A stretch of 37,115 bases of DNA from an uncultured Candidatus Saccharibacteria bacterium. GTDB lineage: Bacteria; Patescibacteriota; Saccharimonadia; Saccharimonadales; Saccharimonadaceae. Below the pieces are notes generated by a model. That model worked only from the letters and a program-made list of their open reading frames with translations. It did no database searches and was not told the origin of the DNA. A program made the position numbers and the translations under genes. Location: NCBI GenBank assembly GCA_947570505.1, contig CANOTH010000009.1, positions 1 to 37,115 on the forward strand, written 5' to 3'. Below, in pieces: positions 16,709-25,821 of this stretch. The first letter of the stretch is position 1. Every line of letters begins with the position of its first letter.

Positions 16709-17641
16709 CTACTTACTTACCACAGTTTCAGCTTCATCATAATCGCTGCAGTCATAGCCTTTGCCAGCCAGCTTTGAGGCTAAATCTGACACAAAGAATC
16801 CGACTATACCGCCAATCATTGGCACTAAAACGTAAGCTGCCAATGCTAAACCAGCAGTCAGAGCAAAATCACCAAAACCATCTGCGACGGTTGGCAAAAT
16901 CTGGTACATCAAAGCGATAGCTGGGTTAAAAATGAAGACATTGCCAGTCGCACCAAAGAAGTTCTGGAAGACAACTACAGCAAAAGTTAGTACAAGCACC
17001 ATCGCACTTGTAACAGTCAGAGCGAAAGTAGCTGGACTCTTGCGGGCAAACTTAAAAGCTCGTGCAAAACAGAAGCCAATCACACAGGCACCAAGTAACT
17101 CGATAAAGGCCACTGCCCAGAAGCTCTCACCTGCCATCTCTACCATCATTTGCAACTCAATACTGGTTTGACTACCAAGACGGAAACCGTTCGCTACAAT
17201 TAATCCTAGCCAAGCACCTACTACCTGAGCCAAGATATATAAAACTCCACGAATGGCGGACATGCGACGAGTAGCCATCATGCCAACAGTGACGAGTGGA
17301 TTTAGGTTCGCTCCAGAAAGCCCCACAATCGCAATATAGACACCCACTAGAGCTAATAATACATAAATCGGGCTAGTAACACCGAGAGTGAGGAACAACA
17401 GAGCTAGAAGCATCGTTCCAATTGTCTCACCAATCAAAGCTCCCCAAATCTTGGGAGTCTTAAAAATAGTGATGACGTTTTCGTTCTTATCGCATTTGCG
17501 AGCAAAGAAACCCTTTAGAGAAGGCTCATCGCTGGCGGTCTGGACTACTGCTGGCTTAGAAACTTCTTCTTGCTTGATCTCAGGTTTCTCTGATTTAGGC
17601 GAAGTCTTTTTTGCAGACTTCTTTGGCTTTTGATTGGCCAT
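16709..17641 (-). CDS. MIP-family channel (aquaporin/glycerol facilitator-like)
   Basis: 310 aa: a Lys/Glu-rich cytosolic N-terminal arm of about 60 residues, then six membrane segments with two half-helices. The first pore motif is GANLNPLVTVG (NPL instead of the usual NPA) and the second is FNPAIAL (NPA). MIP proteins pass water, glycerol or other small neutral solutes; an altered first NPA occurs in several subgroups and does not by itself fix the substrate. The position expected for the selectivity-filter Arg after the second NPA is not Arg (NPAIAL), suggesting a non-standard pore. GGAGG lies 5 nt before the ATG. Confidence 0.85.
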   Translation of the reverse strand: MANQKPKKSAKKTSPKSEKPEIKQEEVSKPAVVQTASDEPSLKGFFARKCDKNENVITIFKTPKIWGALIGETIGTMLLALLFLTLGVTSPIYVLLALVGVYIAIVGLSGANLNPLVTVGMMATRRMSAIRGVLYILAQVVGAWLGLIVANGFRLGSQTSIELQMMVEMAGESFWAVAFIELLGACVIGFCFARAFKFARKSPATFALTVTSAMVLVLTFAVVVFQNFFGATGNVFIFNPAIALMYQILPTVADGFGDFALTAGLALAAYVLVPMIGGIVGFFVSDLASKLAGKGYDCSDYDEAETVVSK

Positions 17642-17670
17642 TTTAACCTCCTTACACTAATATTCCTTTG

Positions 17671-17694
17671 ATTATAGCACATGTATGATACAAT
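17671..17694. promoter_or_regulatory. Divergent promoter pair
   Basis: Minus strand: TGC-TATAAT with the hexamer at 17671-17676 serves the MIP gene. Plus strand: TGA-TACAAT with the hexamer at 17689-17694 serves the small membrane-protein gene. Both transcripts carry real leaders and Shine-Dalgarno sites, unlike the leaderless genes nearby. Confidence 0.6.
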
Positions 17695-17733
17695 TGTAAG
17701 CATGAAGTTAAACATAAAAGCTTAGGGAGTATC

Positions 17734-17958
17734 ATGGGAATCAATGTTTCAAATGACGTTCAGAGGAATTCAAGACTAAATCAACGTATCTCAGCTGATT
17801 TACGCGAACGAGCACAGTCTAGCAGCCGAGAATTGCCAGATTTCGAAGAAGATTCGGAATATATTAAAGACACCAAAAAGACCGGTAAGTTCACTTGGGT
17901 TTGGATCGTACTGATTGTCTTAGCGATTTTGTCTTTGATCTGCATTGTCTTCATCTAG
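17734..17958 (+). CDS. Small tail-anchored membrane protein, unknown
   Basis: 74 aa: a polar, Arg/Glu/Ser-rich N-terminal part (about 1-50) followed by one membrane segment (52-74, FTWVWIVLIVLAILSLICIVFI) that ends the protein, so it is probably tail-anchored with the polar part inside. AGGGAG lies 5-6 nt before the ATG, and its own promoter is present. No family is recognised. It lies 27 bp before pheS, which has a separate leaderless promoter beginning inside this gap. Confidence 0.7.
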   Translation: MGINVSNDVQRNSRLNQRISADLRERAQSSSRELPDFEEDSEYIKDTKKTGKFTWVWIVLIVLAILSLICIVFI

Positions 17959-17970
17959 CAAGACAATCCG

Positions 17971-17979
17971 TGCTATAAT
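17971..17979 (+). promoter_or_regulatory. Extended -10 promoter of pheST, leaderless
   Basis: TGC-TATAAT (hexamer 17974-17979) lies 6 nt before the pheS ATG at 17986. Confidence 0.65.
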
Positions 17980-17985
17980 ATATGT

Positions 17986-18927
17986 ATGTCAGAACTAGAG
18001 AAATTGCGAGCCGAGCTGAAGCAGCTTAACTCCGAATATACTAAGATCAAAGATTTACCACCTGAAGAACGAGGTGACTTTGGTCGTAAAATGAATGCCA
18101 AGAAACAAAAGCTGCTCGCAGCCTTGGAGCAAGCCGAGATTGAAGCTGAGAGTATAGATGTGGCACCTCTTGATGTCTCTGCACCCACAAACCCTAACCA
18201 ATCCCTGCCCCACCTAAAAGTCGGGACTAAGCATCCCCTGATGACTGAGCTGGAGCAAGTGATTAAAGTTTACTCTGGTATGGGTTTTGATGTGATGGAA
18301 TCAATGCAGCTGGATGACGAATTTCATATGTTTGATAGCCTGAACTTTTCTAAAGGCCACCCGGCTCGGGACGGCTACGACACTTTCCGAACATCAGAAG
18401 GCTTCATTCCTCCAGCTCACACCTCTACCATGCAACATCGAGCTCTTAAAAAATATAAGCATAAGCTAGACGAAGGCGATAAAATCGCAGTAGTGATTCC
18501 TGGAAGGGTCTTTCGCAATGAAGATGCTGATGCGACTCACGAGCATACTTTTTATCAGTGCGAAGGAGTATTTGTCTCTAAGGATGCTAATATGGGGCAA
18601 CTTTTTGGCATCCTACGGCAGTTCTTTGAGTCGTATTATGGTGAAAAGCTAAATCTTAAAACGCAACCGGGTTATTTCCCCTTTACGGAGCCATCAGCCG
18701 AGTTTTTGATTGAAAAGCCAGCCAGCTTAGGGGGTAAAGGATACTTGGAAATGGGTGGTTGCGGCATGATTCATCCTAACGTACTCAAAATGGCCGAAAT
18801 TGATCCAGAGATATATCATGGCTTTGCTTGGGGCGGAGGGATTGACCGTTTAGCTATGCTTAAATACGACCTCGGCGATGTACGTTACTTTGAATCAGGC
18901 AAACTAGACTTCTTGGAGGAATTTTAA
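17986..18927 (+). CDS. pheS: Phenylalanyl-tRNA synthetase alpha subunit
   Basis: Catalytic subunit of the alpha2-beta2 class II PheRS. After a helical N-terminal arm (residues 1-55) come the class II motifs: HTSTMQHRAL, GRVFRNEDADATHEHTFYQCEGVFV (motif 2), EMGGCGMIHPNVL and GFAWGGGIDRLAML (motif 3). 313 aa, slightly shorter than the usual 330-350, mainly because the N-terminal coiled coil is brief. Its TAA overlaps the pheT ATG by one base (18927), indicating translational coupling. Confidence 0.96.
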   Translation: MSELEKLRAELKQLNSEYTKIKDLPPEERGDFGRKMNAKKQKLLAALEQAEIEAESIDVAPLDVSAPTNPNQSLPHLKVGTKHPLMTELEQVIKVYSGMGFDVMESMQLDDEFHMFDSLNFSKGHPARDGYDTFRTSEGFIPPAHTSTMQHRALKKYKHKLDEGDKIAVVIPGRVFRNEDADATHEHTFYQCEGVFVSKDANMGQLFGILRQFFESYYGEKLNLKTQPGYFPFTEPSAEFLIEKPASLGGKGYLEMGGCGMIHPNVLKMAEIDPEIYHGFAWGGGIDRLAMLKYDLGDVRYFESGKLDFLEEF

Positions 18928-21368
18928 TGCGAATCTCATTTAATCAAATCAAAAAATACGTTCAGATTCCGAAGGATATTTCTGATCAACAGCTGATAGA
19001 ATTAATTGGTTCAAGACTGGTAGAAATCGAAGATGTGATTGAGCTAGCGCCAAAATATCAGGGAATTTATGTTGTTAAAGTCGTGAGCTGCGATCCAATT
19101 CCGGATACTCACTTACATCTCTGCCAGATTGATGCTGGGGAACATACAAAAGAATTTTCTGATGGTGATACCGTGCAGATTGTCTGTGGTGCACCTAATG
19201 TTCATGCTGGCATGTTGGCGGTTTGGATTACCCCAGGTAGTATAGTGCCAGAAACTTACGGCAACGAGAATTTTCGCCTCAATGTACGCAAGCTAAGAGG
19301 CTACGAGTCGAATGGTATGCTGGCGGGTGCAGATGAGCTAGATTTTGATGACGAGCATAAGGCTATTGCTGAGATTGATCCTAAGATTGCTCAGCCCGGA
19401 GATGCGCTGCTAGATGTCTTTGAGCTAGACGATATTATTCTGGATGTGGAGAACAAATCTCTCACTCACCGCCCGGATTGCTTTGGTCTGATTGGGTTTG
19501 CTAGGGAAGTTGCGGGAATTTTAGGAGTTAAGTTCGAAGAGCCAGCCGTCTTTGCAGACTTGAATGCTCAAATTATGACCACTGGTCAGATTTCTGTCAA
19601 TGTCAAGATTGCTGATGAAGAAATTTGCCCGCGCTACAGTTGTGCTGTCATAGATTTGCCAAAGAATGAACCAAGTAAATATTTGACCGCCGAGGCAGTA
19701 TTTCTCGCTAAAGCCGGCATGCGGGCAATTGACCCCATTGTTGACCTAACTAATGTTATCATGCTAGAGACTGGCCAGCCTCTGCATGCTTTTGACTATG
19801 ACAAGTTAGTCGCAGTAGGCGGCAAGAATACACCGGAAATTGTTGTACGTGTGGCGAAGGAGGGCGAGGAACTACAGCTCTTAGATGGTAAGACCATCAA
19901 GTGTACCAAGGATGATATCTTGATTACCTCAAATAATGTACCAATTGCCTTAGCGGGAGCAATGGGCGGTAAGAATACCGAAGTAGATATCAGTACGAAA
20001 CGCATTGTCCTTGAGAGTGCCACTTTCTCTTTGTATCATCTGCGTAAGACTCAAATGGCACACGGAATTTTCTCTGAAGCGATTACCCGCTTCACCAAGG
20101 GCCAGCCAGCACCTATGACTTATCCGGTTTTGGCTGAGGTAGTTAAACGTTTAGCTGTCGAGCCACTAGCAGTAGTAGATGAGTATCCAGGTAAGGCTGA
20201 AAAAGTTACAGTTAAGGTTACCAGCGAACAGATTAATGGGTTGCTCGGGACCAACTATGAGCAAGGCCAGATAATTGAGACTCTGGAAAATGTCGGCTTT
20301 CAGGTGACGGCGAGCGGCGAGCAGTTGAAGATTGCCGTACCTGCTTGGCGCACTGATGTACATATCGCCGAAGATATCATTGAAGAAGTTGGTCGTTTGC
20401 TAGGGTACGATAATATTGAACTGTCTCTACCAATGAGGAAATTCACTGAGCCAGAAATTGATCCAATGATTCGGCTCAAATCAGAACTCCGCAATATTCT
20501 TTCCGATCGCTTGCAGATGAATGAGGTGTTAACGTATTCTTTCGTTAGCCGAAGTTTGCTAGAAAAGGTTGGCGAGGATGTAGCGAATAGTTATGAGATT
20601 GTTAATTCGATTTCTCCAGAATTGCAATGTTTCCGTCAACAAATTGTCCCAACCCTCTTAGAGAAGACGATGGAGAACGTCAAGGCTGGTCATCAAGACT
20701 TTGCCCTGTATGAGATGAACCAAGTTAGTACCAAGGAATCAGGCTTGACGAAGGAAAGCACACCGCTAGTCAAGACGCATCTAGGAATAGTGAGCCTGAG
20801 CGATTTTTACAGTCTCAAAGCGCGGGTGCTGGCTTTGTTTGAATCACTTAAGTTGCCCGTAGAATATCAAGTGTTGACGGCGGAGACCGCGAAGCACGAT
20901 AGCTATCTTGAGCCAAAGCATTCGGTAGAATTATTGGTGAACGGCCAGAAGATTGGAGCTTTCGGAGAAATTAAGCTCGGAATAGCCCGAAAGTTCAAAC
21001 TCAGCCAAACGGTTTCGGCTTTGGAGGTTAATCTTGACAAAATTGTAGCGGTTCAGCGACAGCTTAAGGTCAATCTGCAGCTCTCAAAGTTCCCGGCCGT
21101 AGAACGTGATTTAACTCTTAAGGTAGCGGCAGATATCGTGTTTGGTAGGGTTCGTAATGCCCTGGATGATTGTTTAGACAGGGCCGAGTTATATTATCAG
21201 GTTACTCCAGTTTCGATTTATCAAGCTGAGGCTGATGTGAGGACCAAGAATCTTTCTTTCCATCTTAAATTCAGCGATCCTACTAAGACTTTGAATTCTA
21301 CGGAAATCTCTGATATAATGGAGAGAATTAAAGTAGAGTTAGCGCAGCTTGGTGCGGAAGTAGTATAA
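18927..21368 (+). CDS. pheT: Phenylalanyl-tRNA synthetase beta subunit
   Basis: 813 aa, full length. An N-terminal tRNA-binding OB fold (about 40-150, with QIVCGAPNV), B3/B4 editing domain (about 210-390, with HAFDYDK and LDGKTIKCTKDDILI), B5 domain (about 405-475), the catalytic-like core and a C-terminal anticodon-binding FDX-ACB domain (SKFPAVERDLTLKV) can be followed in order. The editing domain removes Tyr from tRNA-Phe. Overlap with pheS by one base; the next gene begins 27 bp later with its own ribosome binding site. Confidence 0.96.
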   Translation: MRISFNQIKKYVQIPKDISDQQLIELIGSRLVEIEDVIELAPKYQGIYVVKVVSCDPIPDTHLHLCQIDAGEHTKEFSDGDTVQIVCGAPNVHAGMLAVWITPGSIVPETYGNENFRLNVRKLRGYESNGMLAGADELDFDDEHKAIAEIDPKIAQPGDALLDVFELDDIILDVENKSLTHRPDCFGLIGFAREVAGILGVKFEEPAVFADLNAQIMTTGQISVNVKIADEEICPRYSCAVIDLPKNEPSKYLTAEAVFLAKAGMRAIDPIVDLTNVIMLETGQPLHAFDYDKLVAVGGKNTPEIVVRVAKEGEELQLLDGKTIKCTKDDILITSNNVPIALAGAMGGKNTEVDISTKRIVLESATFSLYHLRKTQMAHGIFSEAITRFTKGQPAPMTYPVLAEVVKRLAVEPLAVVDEYPGKAEKVTVKVTSEQINGLLGTNYEQGQIIETLENVGFQVTASGEQLKIAVPAWRTDVHIAEDIIEEVGRLLGYDNIELSLPMRKFTEPEIDPMIRLKSELRNILSDRLQMNEVLTYSFVSRSLLEKVGEDVANSYEIVNSISPELQCFRQQIVPTLLEKTMENVKAGHQDFALYEMNQVSTKESGLTKESTPLVKTHLGIVSLSDFYSLKARVLALFESLKLPVEYQVLTAETAKHDSYLEPKHSVELLVNGQKIGAFGEIKLGIARKFKLSQTVSALEVNLDKIVAVQRQLKVNLQLSKFPAVERDLTLKVAADIVFGRVRNALDDCLDRAELYYQVTPVSIYQAEADVRTKNLSFHLKFSDPTKTLNSTEISDIMERIKVELAQLGAEVV

Positions 21369-21395
21369 TCATAATCAGTTGGAGGTAAATAATTC

Positions 21396-22109
21396 ATGGA
21401 TGAAAAAGCTTTAAAGACAAAGACTTGGCAACGAGTAATTATTTTGATAGTGGCTATTCTGATGATTGGAGCCATGATGTTGAGCTACATGTTTATTGTC
21501 ATGGGCAATAGTGGCTCAAATAGTAGCAAAAATGACGAAGAGTTGTTAGCGCAGCTGCAAGAAGAATATGATGCGGTGGCGGCCGAGGTAGAAGATAAAA
21601 TCACCAAGCCTTTCTCAGAAAAATATTTTAGTGAGTTCTCGAAGTATAAGTCAGAAGTGAAAGCTTATAATTCTGCTAATGCTAATGCAGCTGGTCTGGC
21701 TAAGACCGACCTAAAAGAGGGAACTGGTAAAACTTTGACCGAGGGTGACACAGATTACTTGGCCTATTATATTGGCTGGTGCGCTGATGGCACGATTTTT
21801 GATTCATCATTCAATATGGATAGTAATGATAATCCTACTAGCCTGAAAGCTCCGCTTGATCCTAGTGGCGGTTTGATTGAAGGCTGGAATCAAGGAGTAA
21901 TTGGCATGAAGCTCGGCGGGGTACGTCAGCTGACCATTACCAGCGATCTCGCCTATGGTGAACAAGAGATTTGTGGCGGCAAGAATTCTCCGCTCAAATT
22001 TGTAGTGATGCCAATTGAGAGTGATGCCAAGTATAAAGAGCTCAGTAGCAAATTGAACGATCTGCGCATGCAAATCTACTATGCTATGTATGGAGGCATG
22101 ATCCAATAA
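21396..22109 (+). CDS. Membrane-anchored FKBP-type peptidyl-prolyl isomerase
   Basis: 237 aa with an N-terminal membrane anchor (about 13-37, VIILIVAILMIGAMMLSYMF), a Glu/Lys-rich helical linker and an FKBP domain (about 108-212). The domain shows YYIGWCADGTIFDSS, a GGLIEGWNQGVIGMKLGG segment and LAYGEQEICGG, all standard FKBP features. It would act outside the membrane as a folding helper for secreted proteins. GGAGG precedes the ATG. The stop overlaps the start of the next gene by one base (22109), so the two are translated together; the partner is thioredoxin-reductase-like, hinting at a shared role in exported protein folding. Confidence 0.9.
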   Translation: MDEKALKTKTWQRVIILIVAILMIGAMMLSYMFIVMGNSGSNSSKNDEELLAQLQEEYDAVAAEVEDKITKPFSEKYFSEFSKYKSEVKAYNSANANAAGLAKTDLKEGTGKTLTEGDTDYLAYYIGWCADGTIFDSSFNMDSNDNPTSLKAPLDPSGGLIEGWNQGVIGMKLGGVRQLTITSDLAYGEQEICGGKNSPLKFVVMPIESDAKYKELSSKLNDLRMQIYYAMYGGMIQ

Positions 22110-23068
22110 TGCTGGATGCCGTAATTATAGGTGGCGGGGCGGCTGCTCTTAGCGCCGCATTGTACCTATCTCGCGGTGGTAAGAAAGTTGAGGTTTTCGA
22201 ACGTAATCAAATCGGTGGGGACTTAGGGCAGATTCCTGAATTGGAAAATTATCCAGGCTATCAAGGTAGTGGTGAAGGCCTGGCTAAGGTTATGCGTGAG
22301 CAGGCCGAACAAGCTGGAGCGAAGATTAGTTATGGAGAGTGCCATAGAGTCGAAGACTGTGCTGAGCTAAGGAAAGAGGACCCGGAGCGCACTGATTTAC
22401 CCGAGAGGGGATTCTATGTGTCGATTGATGATGAGGTAGTATATGCCAAGTCTGTTTTAGTGGCTTGTGGAGCAGAGTCGCGTCGGCTGGATGTAGAGCT
22501 AAATGTACCGGTGTCGTACTGTGCCTTATGTGACGGTGAACTAGCTAAGGATAAGAAAGTTGCAGTGGTCGGTGGGGCGAATTCGGCAGTACAGGAAGCC
22601 TTATATCTGGCTCCTATGGTCAAAGAGTTAACTGTGATTACTCATTCGCGGCTGAAGGCTGGCCCGGTGCTACAGGAACGGTTGCGGCAGCACGACAACG
22701 TGAAGGTTCTCGAGAACCTAGAAGCGACAGCGGAGTTGCTGAATAAATTTGAACATGTTTTCGTCTTTATTGGTAAGGAACCGAAAGCCGGTTTCTTACA
22801 AGAGTTGCAGAGGCGACACGTCGTGAAGAAAGATGCTAAGTTCTTCGGCTTAGAGATTATTAAAGAAGTTGAACTGATTGATGAGGACGGATATATTATT
22901 ACTGGCGCTAAAGGGAAAAGTGAACATGAGACGGCGCAAACAGGTCTCTATGCCGCCGGTGATATCCGCCAAGGTGCGGTTTGCCAAGTGATTACGGCCG
23001 CTGGCGATGGGGCGGCCGCTGCTATTGAGATGTTGGAATTTCTGAATGGGGCCGAGAGTGTAAGTTAG
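22109..23068 (+). CDS. Thioredoxin-reductase-like flavoprotein
   Basis: 319 aa FAD/NAD(P)H disulfide oxidoreductase. IIGGGAAALSAALYLSRGG binds FAD; CALC (in SYCALCDGELAKDKK) is the redox pair matching CATC of TrxB; VVGGANSAVQEALYL binds NAD(P)H; GLYAAGDIR closes the FAD site. The segment between about residues 82 and 106 (VEDCAELRKEDPERTDLPERG) is longer and more charged than usual. Specific thioredoxin is not encoded here, so the true partner is unknown. Overlap with the FKBP gene by one base suggests coupled translation. Confidence 0.9.
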   Translation: MLDAVIIGGGAAALSAALYLSRGGKKVEVFERNQIGGDLGQIPELENYPGYQGSGEGLAKVMREQAEQAGAKISYGECHRVEDCAELRKEDPERTDLPERGFYVSIDDEVVYAKSVLVACGAESRRLDVELNVPVSYCALCDGELAKDKKVAVVGGANSAVQEALYLAPMVKELTVITHSRLKAGPVLQERLRQHDNVKVLENLEATAELLNKFEHVFVFIGKEPKAGFLQELQRRHVVKKDAKFFGLEIIKEVELIDEDGYIITGAKGKSEHETAQTGLYAAGDIRQGAVCQVITAAGDGAAAAIEMLEFLNGAESVS

Positions 23069-23078
23069 CATAAAAATA

Positions 23079-23107
23079 TTGACTTTTTTAGCAAAGTGTT
23101 CTACAAT
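23079..23107 (+). promoter_or_regulatory. Promoter of the unknown membrane protein gene
   Basis: TTGACT (23079-23084), a 17-bp spacer and TACAAT (23102-23107). It produces a leader of about 67 nt ending in GGGGGA before the ATG at 23181. Confidence 0.8.
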
Positions 23108-23180
23108 AGAAAGAGGAGGCTGACTATCGGTCTCAGAACTTGAAAACTACCAAAAAAATTATAGAAAAGGGGGAATCGCA

Positions 23181-24191
23181 ATGACGATAACGTTTAATTT
23201 TTGGTACCTGTTCGCTCCGCTCGGAGCGATTGTAGCCGCACTAGTTGGCTACAATCGTAGCCATATTGATGGGGAGTATTCCGTCAGAAACGAGAAAGAG
23301 ACTGCCAAGATAGATTATCTGGTAGCGGCCGTTTTTAGTACTGTACTCTGCGTTCTGATTTACGCGGAATCACGGTACGGGCTGTATCAGCTGTTCGTGG
23401 CGGGGGCGGAAGATGCTTTCGGTGAGTTGGTCGGTCTCATGTGCTGCCTGGCTGCACCGGTGATCGTGGCCGTATGCTATGGTATACTGCTGCGCAAAAT
23501 CGGAAGCAAATGTGCGCAAATCGGTTTCGTATGTTGGCATTGCTCGGTGACGAAGCGGCGCAGCTCAGACGGTCGGGTTGCTACGGTGATTCAGGCGGCT
23601 GACATCGTGCAGGTGCTGATAGCGAGTGGTATCAAAAAAGAAGCTTTGCAATCTAGCGATGCCCCTTCAGCATACTATGAACCTGTCATTGATAACGTAC
23701 CGGCTGAAGATCAGCTACCCGCTAAGAAGACACTACAGGAGATCCTTTTGTCTGATCCGCCATCAAAAAAGTTGGTGGAAACGGAAGTGGTGGAACCTGA
23801 TGGCTCCTGGCACAAGGTACAGGTACCAGAGAATCAGGTGCTCGACCTCAGGTTAACCATGATGAGTTATTGCCGCACCATGGCGCGCTCGCAGGCTTTG
23901 ATTAATAAGATCTTGGCAGAGACTGAGGCTAGCTCGCAACCGGTGGATGAGGCTACGGAAGCCAAATCCTTAGACCAGCAAGAGGTGAAGAAATCAATGC
24001 TAGAGGCAGCAATAGCTGGGTTAGACGTTGCCGATCAGGAAATCATCCGCGATCTAGTGGCTCGGACTCCGGGCCTGCAAGAGACGATTGAATCTGGTGA
24101 CTATAATCTGCGTCTCCGGCTTGTAGGCGAGGGTGCTGAGCGCCATGTGCGTTTCTCGGGTATCCGGATAGTGCACAATAGCATCGCGTAG
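23181..24191 (+). CDS. Unknown membrane protein with three N-terminal membrane segments
   Basis: 336 aa. Hydrophobic segments lie at about 8-24, 46-66 and 84-105; the rest is a soluble, mostly helical and acidic domain of about 220 residues. No catalytic motif is evident. I do not recognise the family. A GGGGGA ribosome binding site lies 7 nt before the ATG, the gene has a good promoter and its own terminator, so it forms a single-gene unit. Codon use is like that of neighbours, though somewhat richer in G and C. Confidence 0.7.
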   Translation: MTITFNFWYLFAPLGAIVAALVGYNRSHIDGEYSVRNEKETAKIDYLVAAVFSTVLCVLIYAESRYGLYQLFVAGAEDAFGELVGLMCCLAAPVIVAVCYGILLRKIGSKCAQIGFVCWHCSVTKRRSSDGRVATVIQAADIVQVLIASGIKKEALQSSDAPSAYYEPVIDNVPAEDQLPAKKTLQEILLSDPPSKKLVETEVVEPDGSWHKVQVPENQVLDLRLTMMSYCRTMARSQALINKILAETEASSQPVDEATEAKSLDQQEVKKSMLEAAIAGLDVADQEIIRDLVARTPGLQETIESGDYNLRLRLVGEGAERHVRFSGIRIVHNSIA

Positions 24192-24214
24192 TGTAGTTAA
24201 AGTTAGCAAATTAT

Positions 24215-24246
24215 AATCCCACCGTGGTCACATGGTGGGATTTTCC
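24215..24246 (+). terminator. Rho-independent terminator
   Basis: AATCCCACC pairs with GGTGGGATT around a TGGTCACA-type loop, followed by TTT. It closes the unit of the preceding membrane-protein gene. Confidence 0.8.
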
Positions 24247-24256
24247 CGTCTAAGCA

Positions 24257-24265
24257 TGATACAAT
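24257..24265 (+). promoter_or_regulatory. Extended -10 promoter of the exonuclease I gene
   Basis: TGA-TACAAT (hexamer 24260-24265) lies 9 nt before the ATG at 24275, leaving a leader of about 3 nt. Confidence 0.55.
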
Positions 24266-24274
24266 AATTAATAT

Positions 24275-25747
24275 ATGCGACAAAGCTTTTATTTTTATGA
24301 TCTAGAGACTTCAGGTTTGAATGCTCGCACAGATCGGATTATGCAGTTTGCTGGGCAACGCACCGACCTTAATTTGCGACCTCTTGGAGAACCGACTAAT
24401 CTGCTCGTGCAACTGCCGCAAGATACTTTGCCGAGCCCGGGAGCGATTATGGTTACCGGTATTACCCCGCAGGCTACTCTAGCCGGTGGCATTACAGAGC
24501 GCGAATTTTGTGAGTTTCTAATCAACGAAGTGGCTACTCCAGGTACGACAATTATGGGCTATAATTCTGTGCGCTTTGACGATGAGTTTATTCGTCATAC
24601 TCTGTGGCGCAATTTTTATGATCCTTATGAATGGCAATGGAAAGATGGGCGCAGCCGTTGGGACTTGCTGGACGTGGTGCGCTTGACTCGGGCCCTGCGA
24701 CCAGAGGGGATTAACTGGCCGGTGACGGAGGATGGATATTCAACTAACCGGTTGGAATTGATTACCAAAAGCAACAATATTGCGCATGAACATGCACATG
24801 ATGCTCTGGCGGATGTGGATGCCTTGATTGCGGTCACGAGGTTGATTAAAGAAAAACAGCCGCAGCTGTTTGCATATTTGTATCAAATGCGCGATAAACG
24901 TGCTGTAGCGAAGCTCACTAATCTTAAGCAGCCACAGCCCTTTGTCTATGCTTCAGGAAGATATCCAGCTGATTTTGAGAAGACCACGGTGGCTTATCCC
25001 TTTGCTGAGGATAAAAATGGTAATTTATTGGTATTTGATTTGCGCTACGATGTCTTGGAATTACTGGAAGCGGAAAAAGATGGGAGTTATGCTGAGAAAT
25101 TTGGACCCAAAAAGTGGGCGGGGAGCGCCAGCGGGCGGCGCGGCGGCGACAAGAAGCCAGACTTTTTCCCCATGGTCAAAACTTTACAGTTCAACCATTG
25201 CCCCGCCGTCGCGCCGCTGGGGGTGCTGGACAAAGGCGATGGTTGGGCCAAAATTCACCTGACCCGCGAGCAAGTCGACCGGAATTTGGCGACCTTCCTC
25301 CAGCACCCCGACTTCGCGCAGCGTATGCAGCGCGAAGTGCTGGCGCGCCCACCATTCCCACCCGGCGAAGATCCCGAATCGGCCCTCTATGACGGGTTTT
25401 TGGACGACCATGATAAGCTGCTCTGTATGGCGGTGCGCAATAACGGTAGCGAAGATTTACGTAATTTTCATCCGGGCTTCCGCGATCCACGTCTCGCTGA
25501 GCTGATGTTGCATTATAAAGCCAAGAATTTCCCCGAGAGCTTAAGCGAGGAAGAGACCGGGAATTGGGAAAAATATCGTACCGAGCGCTTAGGTCGCCAA
25601 GCACCGAAATTCTTAAAGGAGCTGCAAGAGATCGAAAAAGTGGTTACCAGTGGTCAGGGCTACGGTGCCAAAACTCCCGAGGAAAGTCAATTCTTGCTTG
25701 AAGAGCTGAAATTATGGTATCAGAGTTTACAGCCGGAAGATTATTAG
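24275..25747 (+). CDS. sbcB: Exonuclease I (SbcB family)
   Basis: Processive 3'-5' single-strand DNA exonuclease of the DEDDh group. YDLETSG (first D and E), GYNSVRFDDEFIR (second D), and AHDALADVDA (H and last D) supply the active site; NFYDPYEWQWKDGRSRWDLLD and RPEGINWP are signature stretches of the E. coli enzyme. 490 aa, normal length. The match to the proteobacterial type is clear. Bases 25110-25400 are much richer in G and C than the rest of the gene, with different codon choice, and contain an inverted repeat of 12 bp with one mismatch (about 25138-25150 and 25204-25216). This suggests a patch acquired by recombination or an altered repeat insertion. Confidence 0.93.
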   Translation: MRQSFYFYDLETSGLNARTDRIMQFAGQRTDLNLRPLGEPTNLLVQLPQDTLPSPGAIMVTGITPQATLAGGITEREFCEFLINEVATPGTTIMGYNSVRFDDEFIRHTLWRNFYDPYEWQWKDGRSRWDLLDVVRLTRALRPEGINWPVTEDGYSTNRLELITKSNNIAHEHAHDALADVDALIAVTRLIKEKQPQLFAYLYQMRDKRAVAKLTNLKQPQPFVYASGRYPADFEKTTVAYPFAEDKNGNLLVFDLRYDVLELLEAEKDGSYAEKFGPKKWAGSASGRRGGDKKPDFFPMVKTLQFNHCPAVAPLGVLDKGDGWAKIHLTREQVDRNLATFLQHPDFAQRMQREVLARPPFPPGEDPESALYDGFLDDHDKLLCMAVRNNGSEDLRNFHPGFRDPRLAELMLHYKAKNFPESLSEEETGNWEKYRTERLGRQAPKFLKELQEIEKVVTSGQGYGAKTPEESQFLLEELKLWYQSLQPEDY

Positions 25748-25782
25748 ATAAAAATATTGACAAATATAGCAATCTCCGACCC

Positions 25783-25811
25783 TTGCGGCTAGGGGATTTT
25801 TACTGTATAAT
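25783..25811 (+). promoter_or_regulatory. uvrA: uvrA promoter
   Basis: TTGCGG (25783-25788), a 17-bp spacer and TATAAT (25806-25811). The ATG at 25822 is 10 nt downstream, so the leader is only about 4 nt. Confidence 0.7.
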
Positions 25812-25821
25812 ATATAGCGGA

